Below are positions 43,705 to 53,247 of a stretch of DNA of 64,000 nucleotides, piece by piece; position 1 is the first letter of the stretch; each line of letters starts with the position of its first letter. Both the position numbers and the translations under genes were made by a program. This DNA comes from an uncultured Ignavibacteria bacterium (GTDB lineage Bacteria > Bacteroidota > Ignavibacteria > Kapaibacteriales > Kapaibacteriaceae). The stretch covers positions 34,180 to 98,179 of the forward strand of contig CAJAIA010000012.1 in the NCBI GenBank assembly GCA_903939735.1. The letters are read 5' to 3'. The notes below the pieces were generated by a model. That model had not been told where the DNA came from. It worked only from the letters and a program-made list of their open reading frames with translations, and did no database searches.

Positions 43705-44492
43705 TCCCCCTCGTTGATACCGTTCGTGCAACTCCTGTTGTAATCTGCGCACATCGTGGCGCATCTGGTTCTGCACCTGAAAACACACTCGCTGCAATTG
43801 CCGCCGCGATCGACTGTGGTGCAACGATGATCGAGATCGACATCCAGATCACACGCGACAATCACATCGTTGTGTTTCACGACGAGGATCTCGCGCGCAC
43901 AACCAATGGCACGGGCGACATCCGCGAGAAGTCGTACGATGATGTTCGCACGCTTGACGCGGGCTCCTGGTTCGACGCACGCTTTTCCAATGAGCACATT
44001 CCTTTGCTCGACGAAGCACTTGCTCTGATCAAGGGGCGCGCATACCTCAACATCGAGCTCAAGCCGATGGACGTATCTGAGCGCACATCGCAGATCCTCG
44101 ATGAGGTACTAGTACGAATTGATGCACAGGAGATGCTTGATGCGACAGTGTTCTCAAGCTTCGACCATCGTATCATTCTTCATCTCAAGAGCATACGCCC
44201 CGACGTGCGGACGCTTGCACTCAATGTGCCTGGCGACACGCGTCTTCCACACGACGTTGTGTCGGCATGCCGTGCTGATGCCTTTGGATGCTCTCTGGAG
44301 GAGCTCAACGCCGACCTCATGGAAGATTGCACACAGCACATGATTCCCGTGGGTGTGTATACGATCAACACACGCGAAAACCTTATCACAGCCATCAACC
44401 TTGGCGTCCGAGGCGTTGTCACAAACTTCCCGGATCGTCTGCAGAACGTTCTTGCCGACCTCAACATGACATCTCATCATTCACATCGATAA
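43701..44492 (+). CDS. Glycerophosphodiester phosphodiesterase
   Basis: The 263-residue TIM-barrel enzyme hydrolyses glycerophosphodiesters to glycerol-3-phosphate and an alcohol. It has the GDPD signature 'AHRGASGSAPENTLAAI' with the catalytic His, metal ligands in 'EIDIQITRDNHIVVFHDEDL', and 'LNIELKP' and 'GVYTINT' further on. There is no signal peptide, so it is cytoplasmic. ATG 43701 overlaps the fmt stop (ATGA) and is preferred to GTG 43695. The SemiSWEET gene starts on its last base (TAATG). Confidence 0.92.
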   Translation: MIPLVDTVRATPVVICAHRGASGSAPENTLAAIAAAIDCGATMIEIDIQITRDNHIVVFHDEDLARTTNGTGDIREKSYDDVRTLDAGSWFDARFSNEHIPLLDEALALIKGRAYLNIELKPMDVSERTSQILDEVLVRIDAQEMLDATVFSSFDHRIILHLKSIRPDVRTLALNVPGDTRLPHDVVSACRADAFGCSLEELNADLMEDCTQHMIPVGVYTINTRENLITAINLGVRGVVTNFPDRLQNVLADLNMTSHHSHR

Positions 44493-44764
44493 TGGACCCA
44501 ATTACTCTCCTCGGTCTTGCTGCAGGTTGCTGCTCGACGTTTGCCCTCGCACCGCAAGCAATCAAGGTCTGGCGCACACAGCAGGTTGATCAGCTCAGCA
44601 TTGGCATGCTTTCACTGATGTTCTGTGGATGCCTTCTGTGGCTCACATACGGACTGCTTGATGACGATGTCAGCATCATTTGGGCGAACGCTATTGCGTT
44701 CTTCTTCATCATCTACATGCTCACCAAGAAAGTGCTCGACATGCAACGAGGAGGTCAGCGATGA
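44492..44764 (+). CDS. SemiSWEET-type sugar transporter
   Basis: The 90-residue protein is a single three-helix PQ-loop (MtN3) unit: 'PITLLGLAAGCCSTFALAPQAIKVWRT' with the PQ motif, then 'IGMLSLMFCGCLLWLTYGLL' and 'IIWANAIAFFFIIYML' with conserved Trp-Ala-Asn. SemiSWEETs dimerise to pass mono- or disaccharides. The gene starts in the GDPD stop (TAATG) and ends in the elbB start (ATGA). It lies inside a longer open frame, so its proper start at 44492 is easy to miss. Confidence 0.88.
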   Translation: MDPITLLGLAAGCCSTFALAPQAIKVWRTQQVDQLSIGMLSLMFCGCLLWLTYGLLDDDVSIIWANAIAFFFIIYMLTKKVLDMQRGGQR

Positions 44765-45468
44765 CACGTCCCTATCGTGTAGCTGTGCTTCTCAGCGGCT
44801 GTGGTGTCTACGATGGTTCTGAGATTCATGAATCCGTACTAGCGCTGTTGGAACTCAATCGCCATGGCGTCGAAGTGCGTTGTGCTGCACCAGACATCGC
44901 GCAACATCATGTGATTGACCATCGCACAGGCGCTGAGCAAGCGGAATCACGCAATGTGCTCACTGAGTCTGCCCGCATTGCACGAGGTGCGATCGTGTCG
45001 CTCTCGGAACTCGTTCTCGACGACATCGATGCCATCGTTCTCCCCGGAGGCTTTGGCGTTGCGAAGAACTTCACATCATGGGCCTTCGACGGACCCAACG
45101 GTGGCATCGACCCATCGGTGCAAGCATGTATCGTTGCCTCTCACGCAGCAGGCAAACCCATCGTTGGACTCTGCATGGCGGGCACAACTATTTCGCGTGC
45201 CCTGCAGAACACCGAATCGCATCCAACGGTCACGGTAGGTACACCTTCGGAACCATCGCCCTATGACATTGCCGCGATCAACGCAGGTATCGATGCTACA
45301 GGCGCGCATGCTCAACCGTGTACAGTTCGCGAGATTTCCATCGACACGCACAATCGCATTATCACAGCGCCTTGCTACATGATGGAGGCGACCATTACCG
45401 ACGTGCACACCAACGTCGCAATGGCGATTGATGCGTTGATGACCATGCTCGCACGGCGCAATGGCTGA
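44761..45468 (+). CDS. elbB: Isoprenoid biosynthesis glyoxalase ElbB
   Basis: The 235-residue protein belongs to the DJ-1/PfpI superfamily: 'VAVLLSGCGVYDGSEIHESV' start, 'IDAIVLPGGFGVAKN' and the nucleophile elbow 'KPIVGLCMAGTTIS' with the conserved Cys, ending 'MMEATITDVHTNVAMAIDAL'. In E. coli ElbB has glyoxalase III activity and is linked to isoprenoid synthesis; the physiological role is unclear. A good ribosome site (GAGGAGG) precedes ATG 44761, and an upstream frame to 44680 is rejected as it overlaps SemiSWEET. Confidence 0.92.
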   Translation: MTRPYRVAVLLSGCGVYDGSEIHESVLALLELNRHGVEVRCAAPDIAQHHVIDHRTGAEQAESRNVLTESARIARGAIVSLSELVLDDIDAIVLPGGFGVAKNFTSWAFDGPNGGIDPSVQACIVASHAAGKPIVGLCMAGTTISRALQNTESHPTVTVGTPSEPSPYDIAAINAGIDATGAHAQPCTVREISIDTHNRIITAPCYMMEATITDVHTNVAMAIDALMTMLARRNG

Positions 45469-45922
45469 CGAGCTACACCTTCCGCCGTTGATCTTCCCAA
45501 CGTTTGAAGCGCGCATCTCAAGCGACGACGGACGATTATCGATTTACGATCCCGTGCGTAAGCAGCGTGTAGCACTTACACCAGAGGAATGGGTGCGTCA
45601 GCATTGCATCAACTGGTTTCGTACGCGTGGCTATCCGATTGGCCGCTGTAGCGTCGAACGTGTTGTCGACGACCGAGGTCAACGATTCGATGTGCTCTGG
45701 CGCGACGCAGCTCTGCAGCCCTTCCTTCTGGTCGAATGCAAGTCGTATGACGTTGCGCTAACGCATGCAGCGCTTCGTCAATCTTCCTGGTACAACCTGA
45801 AGCTCAATGCACCCTACATGTTTCTCACGAACGGTCGTGTTGCGCACTGTGCACAGGTCATGAGCGACGGAACCGTACATTTGCTCGACGATATTCCACC
45901 TTATCCTGCCCAATCACCATGA
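45461..45922 (+). CDS. Small HsdR-N-terminal-like (PD-D/ExK fold) protein
   Basis: The 153-residue protein is the stand-alone Bacteroidota protein usually labelled 'type I restriction enzyme R N-terminal domain'. It shows a nuclease-fold signature: '[24 protein letters not shown]', in which Asp, then Glu-x-Lys (ECK), fit PD-(D/E)xK, followed by '[23 protein letters not shown]'. A type I restriction enzyme would carry helicase domains and HsdM/HsdS partners; none is here. It overlaps elbB by 8 nt and pyrC by 4 nt. Function is unknown. Confidence 0.85.
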   Translation: MADELHLPPLIFPTFEARISSDDGRLSIYDPVRKQRVALTPEEWVRQHCINWFRTRGYPIGRCSVERVVDDRGQRFDVLWRDAALQPFLLVECKSYDVALTHAALRQSSWYNLKLNAPYMFLTNGRVAHCAQVMSDGTVHLLDDIPPYPAQSP

Positions 45923-46923
45923 CTGAACTTGTCCTAACCTCGCCCCTTGACATGCACCTTCATGTTCGTCAAGATGCGATGCTCGACGTTGTTGCACCGC
46001 TTTCGGCACAGCATTTCGCAGGTGCCGTAATCATGCCGAATCTCGTTCCGGCCGTCGACACCGTTGAACGTCTTCACTGGTACACGGGCGAAGTGCGTCG
46101 TGCGACGGCAGGTCATGCGTTTGATCCATTCATGACGTTGTTCTTCCGCGACTACACGCGGGAGGAGCTCGTTGCAGCCAAGCCCCATATCATCGGCATC
46201 AAACTCTATCCAGCAGGCGCGACAACCAACAGCGACAATGGCGTCCAAGAAATCATGTCAATGGCTCATGTCTTTGCCATGATGGAAGAGCTGGAGATTC
46301 CCCTGCTCGTGCACGGTGAAACACACGGCTTCGTGATGGATCGCGAAGAAGAGTTCTGCGAGGTCTATCGCGCGCTTGCGACACGCTTTCCGCGACTGCG
46401 CATCACGATGGAGCACATCACCACGCGTGCAGCAGTGCAGCTGCTCGATGAGTTCCCGAACCTGCGTGCAACGGTAACACCGCACCATCTTATCATCACG
46501 CTTGATGATGTGGCAGGCGGATTGCTCAACCCGCATTTGTTCTGCAAGCCAATTGCCAAGCGTCCGGAAGATCGCGACGCGTTGCTCCAGGCGGCACTCG
46601 CAGCACATCCGAAGCTGATGATGGGCAGCGATAGTGCGCCGCACCCTGTGTCGAAGAAAGAATGCCCAGGATGTGCCGCCGGCGTCTTCACTGCGCCGAT
46701 CATCCTCCCAATGTTGGCTGAACTCTTTGAACGTCACAACGTGCTGCACAACCTGCAGGCCTTCGTGAGCGATCGTGCACAGCAGCTCTATGGCGTAACA
46801 CCACCTCGCACTACCGTGCGACTCGTGCGTGAAGAAATGACGATCCCTGAGCGCTACGGTGACGTCGTCCCAATGTGGGCCGGACGCACACTTCCGTGGC
46901 GTGTGGCATCGGTAACAGCCTAA
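45919..46923 (+). CDS. pyrC: Dihydroorotase PyrC
   Basis: PyrC closes carbamoyl aspartate to dihydroorotate in pyrimidine synthesis. The 334-residue product has the class II features: zinc ligands in 'DMHLHVR', the metal-bridging Lys in '[17 protein letters not shown]', His in 'LLVHGE' and 'TMEHITT', and the catalytic Asp in 'GSDSAPH'. Length matches E. coli-type PyrC (about 347). It is the last gene of the seven-gene operon. Its stop overlaps that of convergent nfeD by 4 nt. Confidence 0.95.
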   Translation: MTELVLTSPLDMHLHVRQDAMLDVVAPLSAQHFAGAVIMPNLVPAVDTVERLHWYTGEVRRATAGHAFDPFMTLFFRDYTREELVAAKPHIIGIKLYPAGATTNSDNGVQEIMSMAHVFAMMEELEIPLLVHGETHGFVMDREEEFCEVYRALATRFPRLRITMEHITTRAAVQLLDEFPNLRATVTPHHLIITLDDVAGGLLNPHLFCKPIAKRPEDRDALLQAALAAHPKLMMGSDSAPHPVSKKECPGCAAGVFTAPIILPMLAELFERHNVLHNLQAFVSDRAQQLYGVTPPRTTVRLVREEMTIPERYGDVVPMWAGRTLPWRVASVTA

Positions 46924-47363
46924 GTCTGTTCCACTTCTTCAACCACGAGCGTGGTTGCTTCAATGCCGCAGATGCGAACCTGCGCACCTAGGTTGATCTC
47001 TGTTGCACGCAACGATATCGCGTGCCAATCATGACCATCAACCTGCACGTGTCCGTGCGTTCCGTCCGACGTGATCATCTCGGTAACGAGAACAACTCTA
47101 CCGAGCAGCTCGTCAGCACCTGATGGCTGTTGCGACTCCGTATAGGAGCGTTTGCGACGAAGCAATGGTCGCAGCGTCAGGAAACTCAGGAGTCCAACCA
47201 TAGCAAAGAGGCCAACCTGCCACTCCAGCGAACCGCCGAGTTCAGCGGAGATGCCAGCGGCAAGCGCGGCCAGAGCGATGTTTGCCAGGATGAATCCCGG
47301 AGTGATCATTTCGAGCAAAAACAGCACAACGGCTGCTGCATACCATAGCTGTGAAGGTGTCAT
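46920..47363 (-). CDS. NfeD-family membrane protein
   Basis: The 147-residue protein has three membrane segments (about residues 5-25, 27-45, 50-68), then a cytosolic-type OB-fold region ('[31 protein letters not shown]' in part). Short NfeD proteins partner with SPFH/flotillin-type proteins in membrane organisation; no such gene lies nearby. A -7 box lies 5 nt upstream of its start, so the mRNA is probably leaderless. The end overlaps pyrC by 4 nt. Confidence 0.88.
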   Translation of the reverse strand: MTPSQLWYAAAVVLFLLEMITPGFILANIALAALAAGISAELGGSLEWQVGLFAMVGLLSFLTLRPLLRRKRSYTESQQPSGADELLGRVVLVTEMITSDGTHGHVQVDGHDWHAISLRATEINLGAQVRICGIEATTLVVEEVEQT

Positions 47364-47368
47364 GGCTG

Positions 47369-47376
47369 CAGAGATA
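47369..47376 (-). promoter_or_regulatory. -7-like box of nfeD, leaderless type
   Basis: The minus strand reads TATCTCTG, one change from TAnnTTTG, ending 5 nt before the start at 47363. Confidence 0.5.
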
Positions 47377-47436
47377 CTGATTTTCGCCGGTCTTCGTCAC
47401 ATGAATTTGATATGAAATCGATGGGCGATGTTCTCG

Positions 47437-47444
47437 TAACTTCG
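47437..47444 (+). promoter_or_regulatory. -7 promoter box of the M16 peptidase gene, leaderless type
   Basis: TAACTTCG ends 5 nt before ATG 47450. Box and spacing are the same as for recR. Confidence 0.6.
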
Positions 47445-47449
47445 TCGAT

Positions 47450-48694
47450 ATGCCGTGGACGCCCCCTACCGTTGTAACGCTGTCGAATGGAATTCGCGTT
47501 GTCTGTGATCACGTACCCCACGTTGACTCATGCGCCGTGAGTTTCTGGGTCGATGCGGGCACCCGTGACGAGCCGAAGGGTGGCGACGGCGTGGCCCACG
47601 TAGTAGAGCATACGGCGTTCCGTCGCACACCAACACGAACGATGTCGAAGATTTCTCGCGACTTCGAGAACGTTGGGGCGTATGTCAACGCCTATACAAC
47701 GAAGGAAGAAACCTGCTACTACGTGCGGACACTCACACAGCACCTTCCGCGCGTCATGACAACACTTGCCGACGTTGTGCTTAATCCGGTGTTCCGTGAT
47801 GAGGATGTCGATACTGAACGTGGCATCATCATCGAGGAGATTCGCTCCTACGAAGACGAGCCGGAAGAGTACGTCTTTGACCTCGGCGAGCAGCAACTCT
47901 TTGGTACGCATCCTCTCGGCATGCCAATCGTTGGCACGGTTGCGAGTGTTTCGAGTATCACGGCGGATGAGGTGCGCGCGTTCCATACACGACACTACGT
48001 GCCGTCTCGCATTGTTGTCGCCGTGAGTGGCAATGTGACCATCGATACGATTACGGCACTCGTGGAGGCATGCACATCTGGCATGAAGCGAAGCACGTCG
48101 AAACGACGACGCACAACGCCTGTTGCACGTGCTCCTCATGAAGTGACGTTCCGCAAGCCCCTTCAACAGGCTCATTTGCTGTGGCAGTCGCGCACATCGG
48201 GATACCGCCACGACGATCGCTATGCGCTGCAACTCATGAATGTGATTCTCGGCGATGGTATGTCGTCGCGCCTCAACGTACGCCTGCGCGAGAAGCGCGG
48301 ACTCGCCTACTCGGTGTATTCGCAGGTGCAGCTCTTTGCTGATTGTGGATCGTTCTCGATCTACGCGGGCGTTGATGATTCGCATACTGCTACGGTGCAT
48401 ACATCAATCGCGGCGATTCTCAAGGAGATGGCTGCTGATGGTGTTACGGTTTCCGAGCTCTCACGAGCCAAAGCACAACTTCGTGCAAGCAAGTTGATGG
48501 CGCTCGAGAGTCTTTCAGCACGCATGACGATGCTGGGCAAGGGGCTCCTGGAAGACGGACATCCGGAGGATCCCTACGCGACGATCAATGCGCTCGACGC
48601 GGTCGATCGTGAGACGATTGCTCGGTTGGCCAGCGACGTCTGCAATCCCGACGTTTGGAGTCGGTGCATCCTGCTTCCGTCTGGCGAGGAGTAA
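47450..48694 (+). CDS. M16-family metallopeptidase
   Basis: The 414-residue product is a pitrilysin/mitochondrial processing-peptidase-like zinc protease. The inverted zinc motif HVVEH (residues 50-54) is present, with the third ligand Glu in 'ERGIIIEEI' (about 129-130), and the C-terminal M16_C domain carries 'RLNVRLREKRGLAYSVYSQ', the usual Arg/Tyr pair. No signal peptide is seen, so it should be cytoplasmic. Peptide substrate is unknown. An AddA-like gene follows 4 nt downstream. Confidence 0.93.
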   Translation: MPWTPPTVVTLSNGIRVVCDHVPHVDSCAVSFWVDAGTRDEPKGGDGVAHVVEHTAFRRTPTRTMSKISRDFENVGAYVNAYTTKEETCYYVRTLTQHLPRVMTTLADVVLNPVFRDEDVDTERGIIIEEIRSYEDEPEEYVFDLGEQQLFGTHPLGMPIVGTVASVSSITADEVRAFHTRHYVPSRIVVAVSGNVTIDTITALVEACTSGMKRSTSKRRRTTPVARAPHEVTFRKPLQQAHLLWQSRTSGYRHDDRYALQLMNVILGDGMSSRLNVRLREKRGLAYSVYSQVQLFADCGSFSIYAGVDDSHTATVHTSIAAILKEMAADGVTVSELSRAKAQLRASKLMALESLSARMTMLGKGLLEDGHPEDPYATINALDAVDRETIARLASDVCNPDVWSRCILLPSGEE

Positions 48695-48698
48695 GCAG

Positions 48699-51600
48699 AT
48701 GATGCAGTTCACACCGGAACAACACGCCGCGCTTGATCTGCATGTCCATTGCGCTGTACACGCGAATGCTGGCTCAGGGAAGACAAGTGTTGTAACGCAT
48801 CGCTTTGTAAAGATTCTCATCGAAACGGCAACACCGCTCGATCAGATCATCGCAATCACGTTCACGCGCGCAGCGGCTGCAGAGATGCGCGAGCGGATCC
48901 ATCGCTTGCTTGCAGACGCACAGAATTCGCCTGAGCTGAGAGCTTCGTTTGCTTCGCATCTCTCCGATGATCAGCTTGTTCGACAGCTTCGTGAATGGGC
49001 GGCGAACATTTCGACGGCTCGTATCAGCACGTTCCACAGTTTCTGTGCTGGAGTTGTCCGGCAATACGCTGAAGAACTTGAACTTGATGCCGAGATTCGC
49101 GAACTCGATGCTGCCGATGCCTCAGCATTGGTTGATGATGCTGTGCGGCGCACTATCACCGAGCATCTTCGTCCAACGTCGCCGCGCGCATCGGCGTTGA
49201 CATCTGTGTTCGACGATGTGGCAATTGATACCGTCCGCGCAATCATTGCCCATGCAACACGCGACTCGTCGTTTGCCGCTGCGCTTGCATCAGATCCCCA
49301 GCATACGCGCATGGAGCGTCGACGCACGTGGGTAAGCCAGCAGTCACTCGTGATCGCGCGGGACGCGCTCCAGTTGTTCGAAGAGCATCTCCTGCCATTG
49401 TCGGACATACCGGCCATAGCTGAGCTGCTCGGGCGTGCCAAGCACTTGAAGGTGCGCTGTGCTGATCCCGACGATCATCAGGTGGCGTCAGAGATCGAGA
49501 AGCTCTATACGAAGACCTTTACCACGAAGCATGAGATCCGAGCGGCGCTTATTCCAAAGGATCTTCGTGCCTCGATTCCGACGTTGCCCGTTGCGTCTGC
49601 TGAGTTACGGGCGCTCTTGCCTGTTCTCGCTACGCCATGGGATGACATCCAGGAGCAACGGCTCGACGAGATACTCGACGTTCTGGAAGAGGTTGTCGCT
49701 GATGCGCGCGACCGCTATCGCACGCTGAAGCGAGAGATGAATGCAATCGATTTCGACGACATGATTCACTACACGCTCGAGCTGCTCACGGATGCGTCCA
49801 TTGCCTCTGCGCTCGGCAAAAGTGTGCGGTATATCATGGTCGATGAGTTTCAGGACACCGATCCTCTCCAGTATGAGGTGTTGTCGCGCATTGCGCCTGC
49901 GTTGCGTGGTGATCATGCGCAGACGCCGAACGTGTACATCGTGGGTGACGACAAACAGAGTATCTACGGGTTCCGAGATGCTGATGTGCGGTTGTTCCGT
50001 CGTGCAACGTTTGCACTGCAGCAAGCCAATCAGCATCATGGTACCGACACGGGGTATCGTCCTCTTGTGACGTCATTCCGTATGCATCATCGTGTCGCTG
50101 CGAGCGTCAACGCGATCTGTAGTGCGATGTTTGGGGCTGTTGCTACTCCGCCTATAACTGACACCACATCGTATGATGTTGGGTATCAACCGCTGAGAAG
50201 TATTCCATCGCATGTGGAGTCCGACCATATCGGAACCTGTTCCGTGGTCACAACGATGCGTGACTTTTCAGAGGCGATTGCGCACGTCGTGGCGTCGATG
50301 CTCAACGGGACGATTCGACGCGACATTACTACGCATGATCGTGTGAGCGGAACATGGTCAACACGCACCGCGCAACCATCGGACATTGCAATCCTGGTGC
50401 AGACGAATCCACAGGTCGTACAGGTCGGTGAGGCACTGTCGCGACTAGGCATCCCTGTTGATCTCCATGGTGGTGCTTCGTTCTTTTCTCGTCCCGAGGT
50501 TGTTGACCTGCGTGCACTACTCACGGCATGCGTTGCGCCCACAGACAACCTTGCGGTTGCTACGGTGTGTCGGTCCCCGCTTCTGCGCTGTACCGATGCC
50601 GATATCGCCTCTGCAGCGCTGCGAGGACGTCGCTCGAGCATGCGCGACGGGATTGCGCAGTGTGTAGCCGACGGAGTAGCTTCGCCCGAGCTTGCGCGCG
50701 CACACGCGCTCCTATCCACGTGGGAAGTTGCGAGCGTTCGCTTGACGCCTGCCGAACTTGTCCAGCGCGCACTTGATGAGTCAGGTTGGTACGCAACATT
50801 GGCTCGTGAAGATCGACGTGAACAGATTCGTGCGAACGTCGAGAAGGTACTCGACATCATTCGCGACGCCGTTGATGGAACAGGTGGCACACTCTATGAT
50901 GCTGTCACGGCGTTGAGTCCTATCGACGGCGACCGTGAGCGTGATGGCTTCGTACCGTCTGATGGTAATGCCGTGCGTGTGATGACAATCCATGCATCAA
51001 AGGGGTTAGAGTTTGGCGTTGTCGTGCTGGGTGGACTCGCCACACAGCCACGGCCGTACACGTTTATCACGGGTGATCCATTAGGCCTCTCGTTCGCGAT
51101 TGCAACAACGCGCATCGATCCGGAGTCGCCAGGTACGATCATGGAACTTCCATCACTAAAGTCCCACGCAGTGATGAAGCTTCAACAACGCCAGCGCGAT
51201 ATGGCGGAGTACCGACGCCGACTCTACGTTGCGCTTACGCGCGCAAAGATGCACATCGTGATGATGCACGACGATGAGGAGATCGACGGCAGCCTGCCAG
51301 GAATGGCCGGTGTTCTCGGCGAAGCGCTTGCCACGACGCTATCACACGTCACAGTACTGCCAGACCGTGATTCTACGCCGTACGAGGGCACGCAGGTGCA
51401 GCGCGAACAAATCGTACTGCTCAATCGGCTACCAACGCCGCTTCCCGAGCTTATCTCCCCAACGCAGTTTCTCGACGCGCATCGCTGGACGGATGGTGAC
51501 GATCGGCCGATGGACGCCGATGCGGCAGGCGCTGCGTATGGCATCGCGGTTCACGATGTTCTAGCATCGACGCTCCCCGATCTCTTACGCTGCCTTCCTG

Positions 51601-52109
51601 ACGAGCGGCTTGGGGTTATTGCGCGTGCATTGGCAACACACCAACTCGATCGAACACGCGCTGCAGAAGCAGCACTCGAGATTACAGTACTGCTCGACAC
51701 CCCCCTCGTGCGCGAGCACAATGCACTTCTCCAATCGGCTCGCCGCGAAGTTCGTCTTGTTGCCGCGCTTGATGACGTCGTCGTGCAGGGCATTCTCGAC
51801 TGCCGCCTGGCACATGACGACGGCTCGATCAGCGTGTGGGATTGGAAGACGAATGCTGTTCGCACCGAGGCTGATCTTGACGAGCTCGCTCAGGTGTATT
51901 ACCGGCAGATGCAGACGTACGCGTGGCTGTGCTTCCGTGCGTATCCAGAGTGCCCTACGGTGACAACTCGTCTGGTGTTTACCAAGGCTGTTGTGCACGG
52001 TATTGCATTAAGCGACCGACCACTCGTATGGCATCGCAATGACGTCGATGCAATGACCGATGCACTTCGATCAGCGCTTGCCGATCTCCTTGCCCGCAGC
52101 AACAGCTGA
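48699..52109 (+). CDS. AddA-like UvrD-family helicase-nuclease
   Basis: The 1136-residue product unites an SF1 helicase and a C-terminal PD-(D/E)xK nuclease. Helicase motifs: Walker A ANAGSGKT (22-29), Ia 'ITFTRAAAAEMRERI', II 'VDEFQDTDPLQYEV', III 'VGDDKQSIYGFRDAD', V 'VMTIHASKGLEFGVVVLGG' and VI 'YVALTRAK'. The nuclease appears as 'VVQGILDCRLAHDDGSISVWDWKTN' in pieces. AddA normally partners AddB in double-strand-break resection, but no AddB is in the window. Ribosome site GGAG precedes ATG 48699. The 3' end overlaps the convergent flavoprotein gene by 39 bp. Confidence 0.9.
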   Translation: MMQFTPEQHAALDLHVHCAVHANAGSGKTSVVTHRFVKILIETATPLDQIIAITFTRAAAAEMRERIHRLLADAQNSPELRASFASHLSDDQLVRQLREWAANISTARISTFHSFCAGVVRQYAEELELDAEIRELDAADASALVDDAVRRTITEHLRPTSPRASALTSVFDDVAIDTVRAIIAHATRDSSFAAALASDPQHTRMERRRTWVSQQSLVIARDALQLFEEHLLPLSDIPAIAELLGRAKHLKVRCADPDDHQVASEIEKLYTKTFTTKHEIRAALIPKDLRASIPTLPVASAELRALLPVLATPWDDIQEQRLDEILDVLEEVVADARDRYRTLKREMNAIDFDDMIHYTLELLTDASIASALGKSVRYIMVDEFQDTDPLQYEVLSRIAPALRGDHAQTPNVYIVGDDKQSIYGFRDADVRLFRRATFALQQANQHHGTDTGYRPLVTSFRMHHRVAASVNAICSAMFGAVATPPITDTTSYDVGYQPLRSIPSHVESDHIGTCSVVTTMRDFSEAIAHVVASMLNGTIRRDITTHDRVSGTWSTRTAQPSDIAILVQTNPQVVQVGEALSRLGIPVDLHGGASFFSRPEVVDLRALLTACVAPTDNLAVATVCRSPLLRCTDADIASAALRGRRSSMRDGIAQCVADGVASPELARAHALLSTWEVASVRLTPAELVQRALDESGWYATLAREDRREQIRANVEKVLDIIRDAVDGTGGTLYDAVTALSPIDGDRERDGFVPSDGNAVRVMTIHASKGLEFGVVVLGGLATQPRPYTFITGDPLGLSFAIATTRIDPESPGTIMELPSLKSHAVMKLQQRQRDMAEYRRRLYVALTRAKMHIVMMHDDEEIDGSLPGMAGVLGEALATTLSHVTVLPDRDSTPYEGTQVQREQIVLLNRLPTPLPELISPTQFLDAHRWTDGDDRPMDADAAGAAYGIAVHDVLASTLPDLLRCLPDERLGVIARALATHQLDRTRAAEAALEITVLLDTPLVREHNALLQSARREVRLVAALDDVVVQGILDCRLAHDDGSISVWDWKTNAVRTEADLDELAQVYYRQMQTYAWLCFRAYPECPTVTTRLVFTKAVVHGIALSDRPLVWHRNDVDAMTDALRSALADLLARSNS

Positions 52110-53246
52110 CGACCAGGCCCACTGGAAGTTATAGCCGCCGAGCCATCCTGTTACGTCGACAACTTCACCGATGAAGAAGAGTCCGTCTACAATCGTACTC
52201 TCCATTGTCTTTGATGACAAGGACCGGGTATCGACACCACCGCGTGTTACTTCTGCCTTGGCATAACCTTCTGTGCCCTTTGGCACAACAGACCATGTGT
52301 GCAGTGCTTCGAGCGCTGCTTCGAGATCCTTCTTGGGCGTCGCATTCACGGCGCGGTGGAGCGTGGGATCGTTCCACTCATCAAGAAATCGCTGCGGCAA
52401 GATCTCATGTAATATCGTCGACATATGTCGCTTCTCTGCAGGGAGCGATGCAACGCACGACGCGAGCGTAACGTCGGGAACCACATCGATCGTAATGGCT
52501 TCGCCTGGGTCGATGTAGGATGATATCTGCAGGATTGCCGGACCGCTCAATCCGCGATGCGTAAACAGCAGGTTTTCGCGGAAGTTCATGCCATGTGCAG
52601 ATACGCGTGCATCCACGCTGATACCTGAAAGACCAGACCAACGATGTTCGTACGACGCGTCAAAGGTCAATGGGACGAGCGCTGGCACGAGCGGTATCAT
52701 CGGGTGTTCGAACTGCGCTGCGATGCGGTAACCAAGGTCAGATGCACCAAGCGATGGAATGCTCAGTCCGCCTGTGGCAACAACGACGCTACGAGCATGG
52801 ACCTCGCCAGCAGACGTTGTAATCACAAACACGTCGCTCTTGGTAACTGTTTGTACTGATGTTCGATAGCGGATGTCGACCTGTGCGTGATGGCACTCCG
52901 ATACAAGCATGTCGATGATGAGCTGCGCTGATTCATCGCAAAACAACTGTCCGAGCTTCTTCTCATGCCAGGCAATGCCATAGGCATCAACGAGCGCGAT
53001 AAAGTCATCAGGTGTGTAGCGTGCAAGTGCCGAACGAGCGAACTCTGGATTCGCCGAGAGCATGTTGTGATGCGTTACCACGCGATTGGTGAAGTTGCAT
53101 CGTCCACCACCCGAAATGCGGATCTTCTTTCCTGGTCGATCATTGTGCTCGAGTACGACTACCGACTTCCCCATTGCACCTGCATGGGCCGCACAATGAA
53201 GTCCTGCCGCACCAGCTCCAAGAACACAGACATCTACAATGGTCAT
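52071..53246 (-). CDS. BaiN/HI0933-like flavoprotein (NAD(P)/FAD-dependent oxidoreductase)
   Basis: The 391-residue flavoprotein has an N-terminal FAD-binding motif 'VCVLGAGAAGLHCAAHAG', the 'NDRPGKKIRISGGGRCNFTN' region typical of HI0933 proteins, and the C-terminal 'VDVTGWLGGYNFQWAWSSAVAAGK' in part. Family members have been given various roles (for example BaiN in bile-acid dehydroxylation), so substrate is open. The longer frame runs into the T9SS gene, so ATG 53246, 1 nt after that gene's stop, is the start. It is the second gene of a two-gene operon with the giant protein. Confidence 0.9.
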   Translation of the reverse strand: MTIVDVCVLGAGAAGLHCAAHAGAMGKSVVVLEHNDRPGKKIRISGGGRCNFTNRVVTHHNMLSANPEFARSALARYTPDDFIALVDAYGIAWHEKKLGQLFCDESAQLIIDMLVSECHHAQVDIRYRTSVQTVTKSDVFVITTSAGEVHARSVVVATGGLSIPSLGASDLGYRIAAQFEHPMIPLVPALVPLTFDASYEHRWSGLSGISVDARVSAHGMNFRENLLFTHRGLSGPAILQISSYIDPGEAITIDVVPDVTLASCVASLPAEKRHMSTILHEILPQRFLDEWNDPTLHRAVNATPKKDLEAALEALHTWSVVPKGTEGYAKAEVTRGGVDTRSLSSKTMESTIVDGLFFIGEVVDVTGWLGGYNFQWAWSSAVAAGKEIGKR

Positions 53247-53247
53247 G

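Noticed and set aside
45461..45922. Type I restriction-modification system
   Set aside because: Only a 153-residue N-terminal-like domain is present; no HsdM, HsdS or helicase domain.
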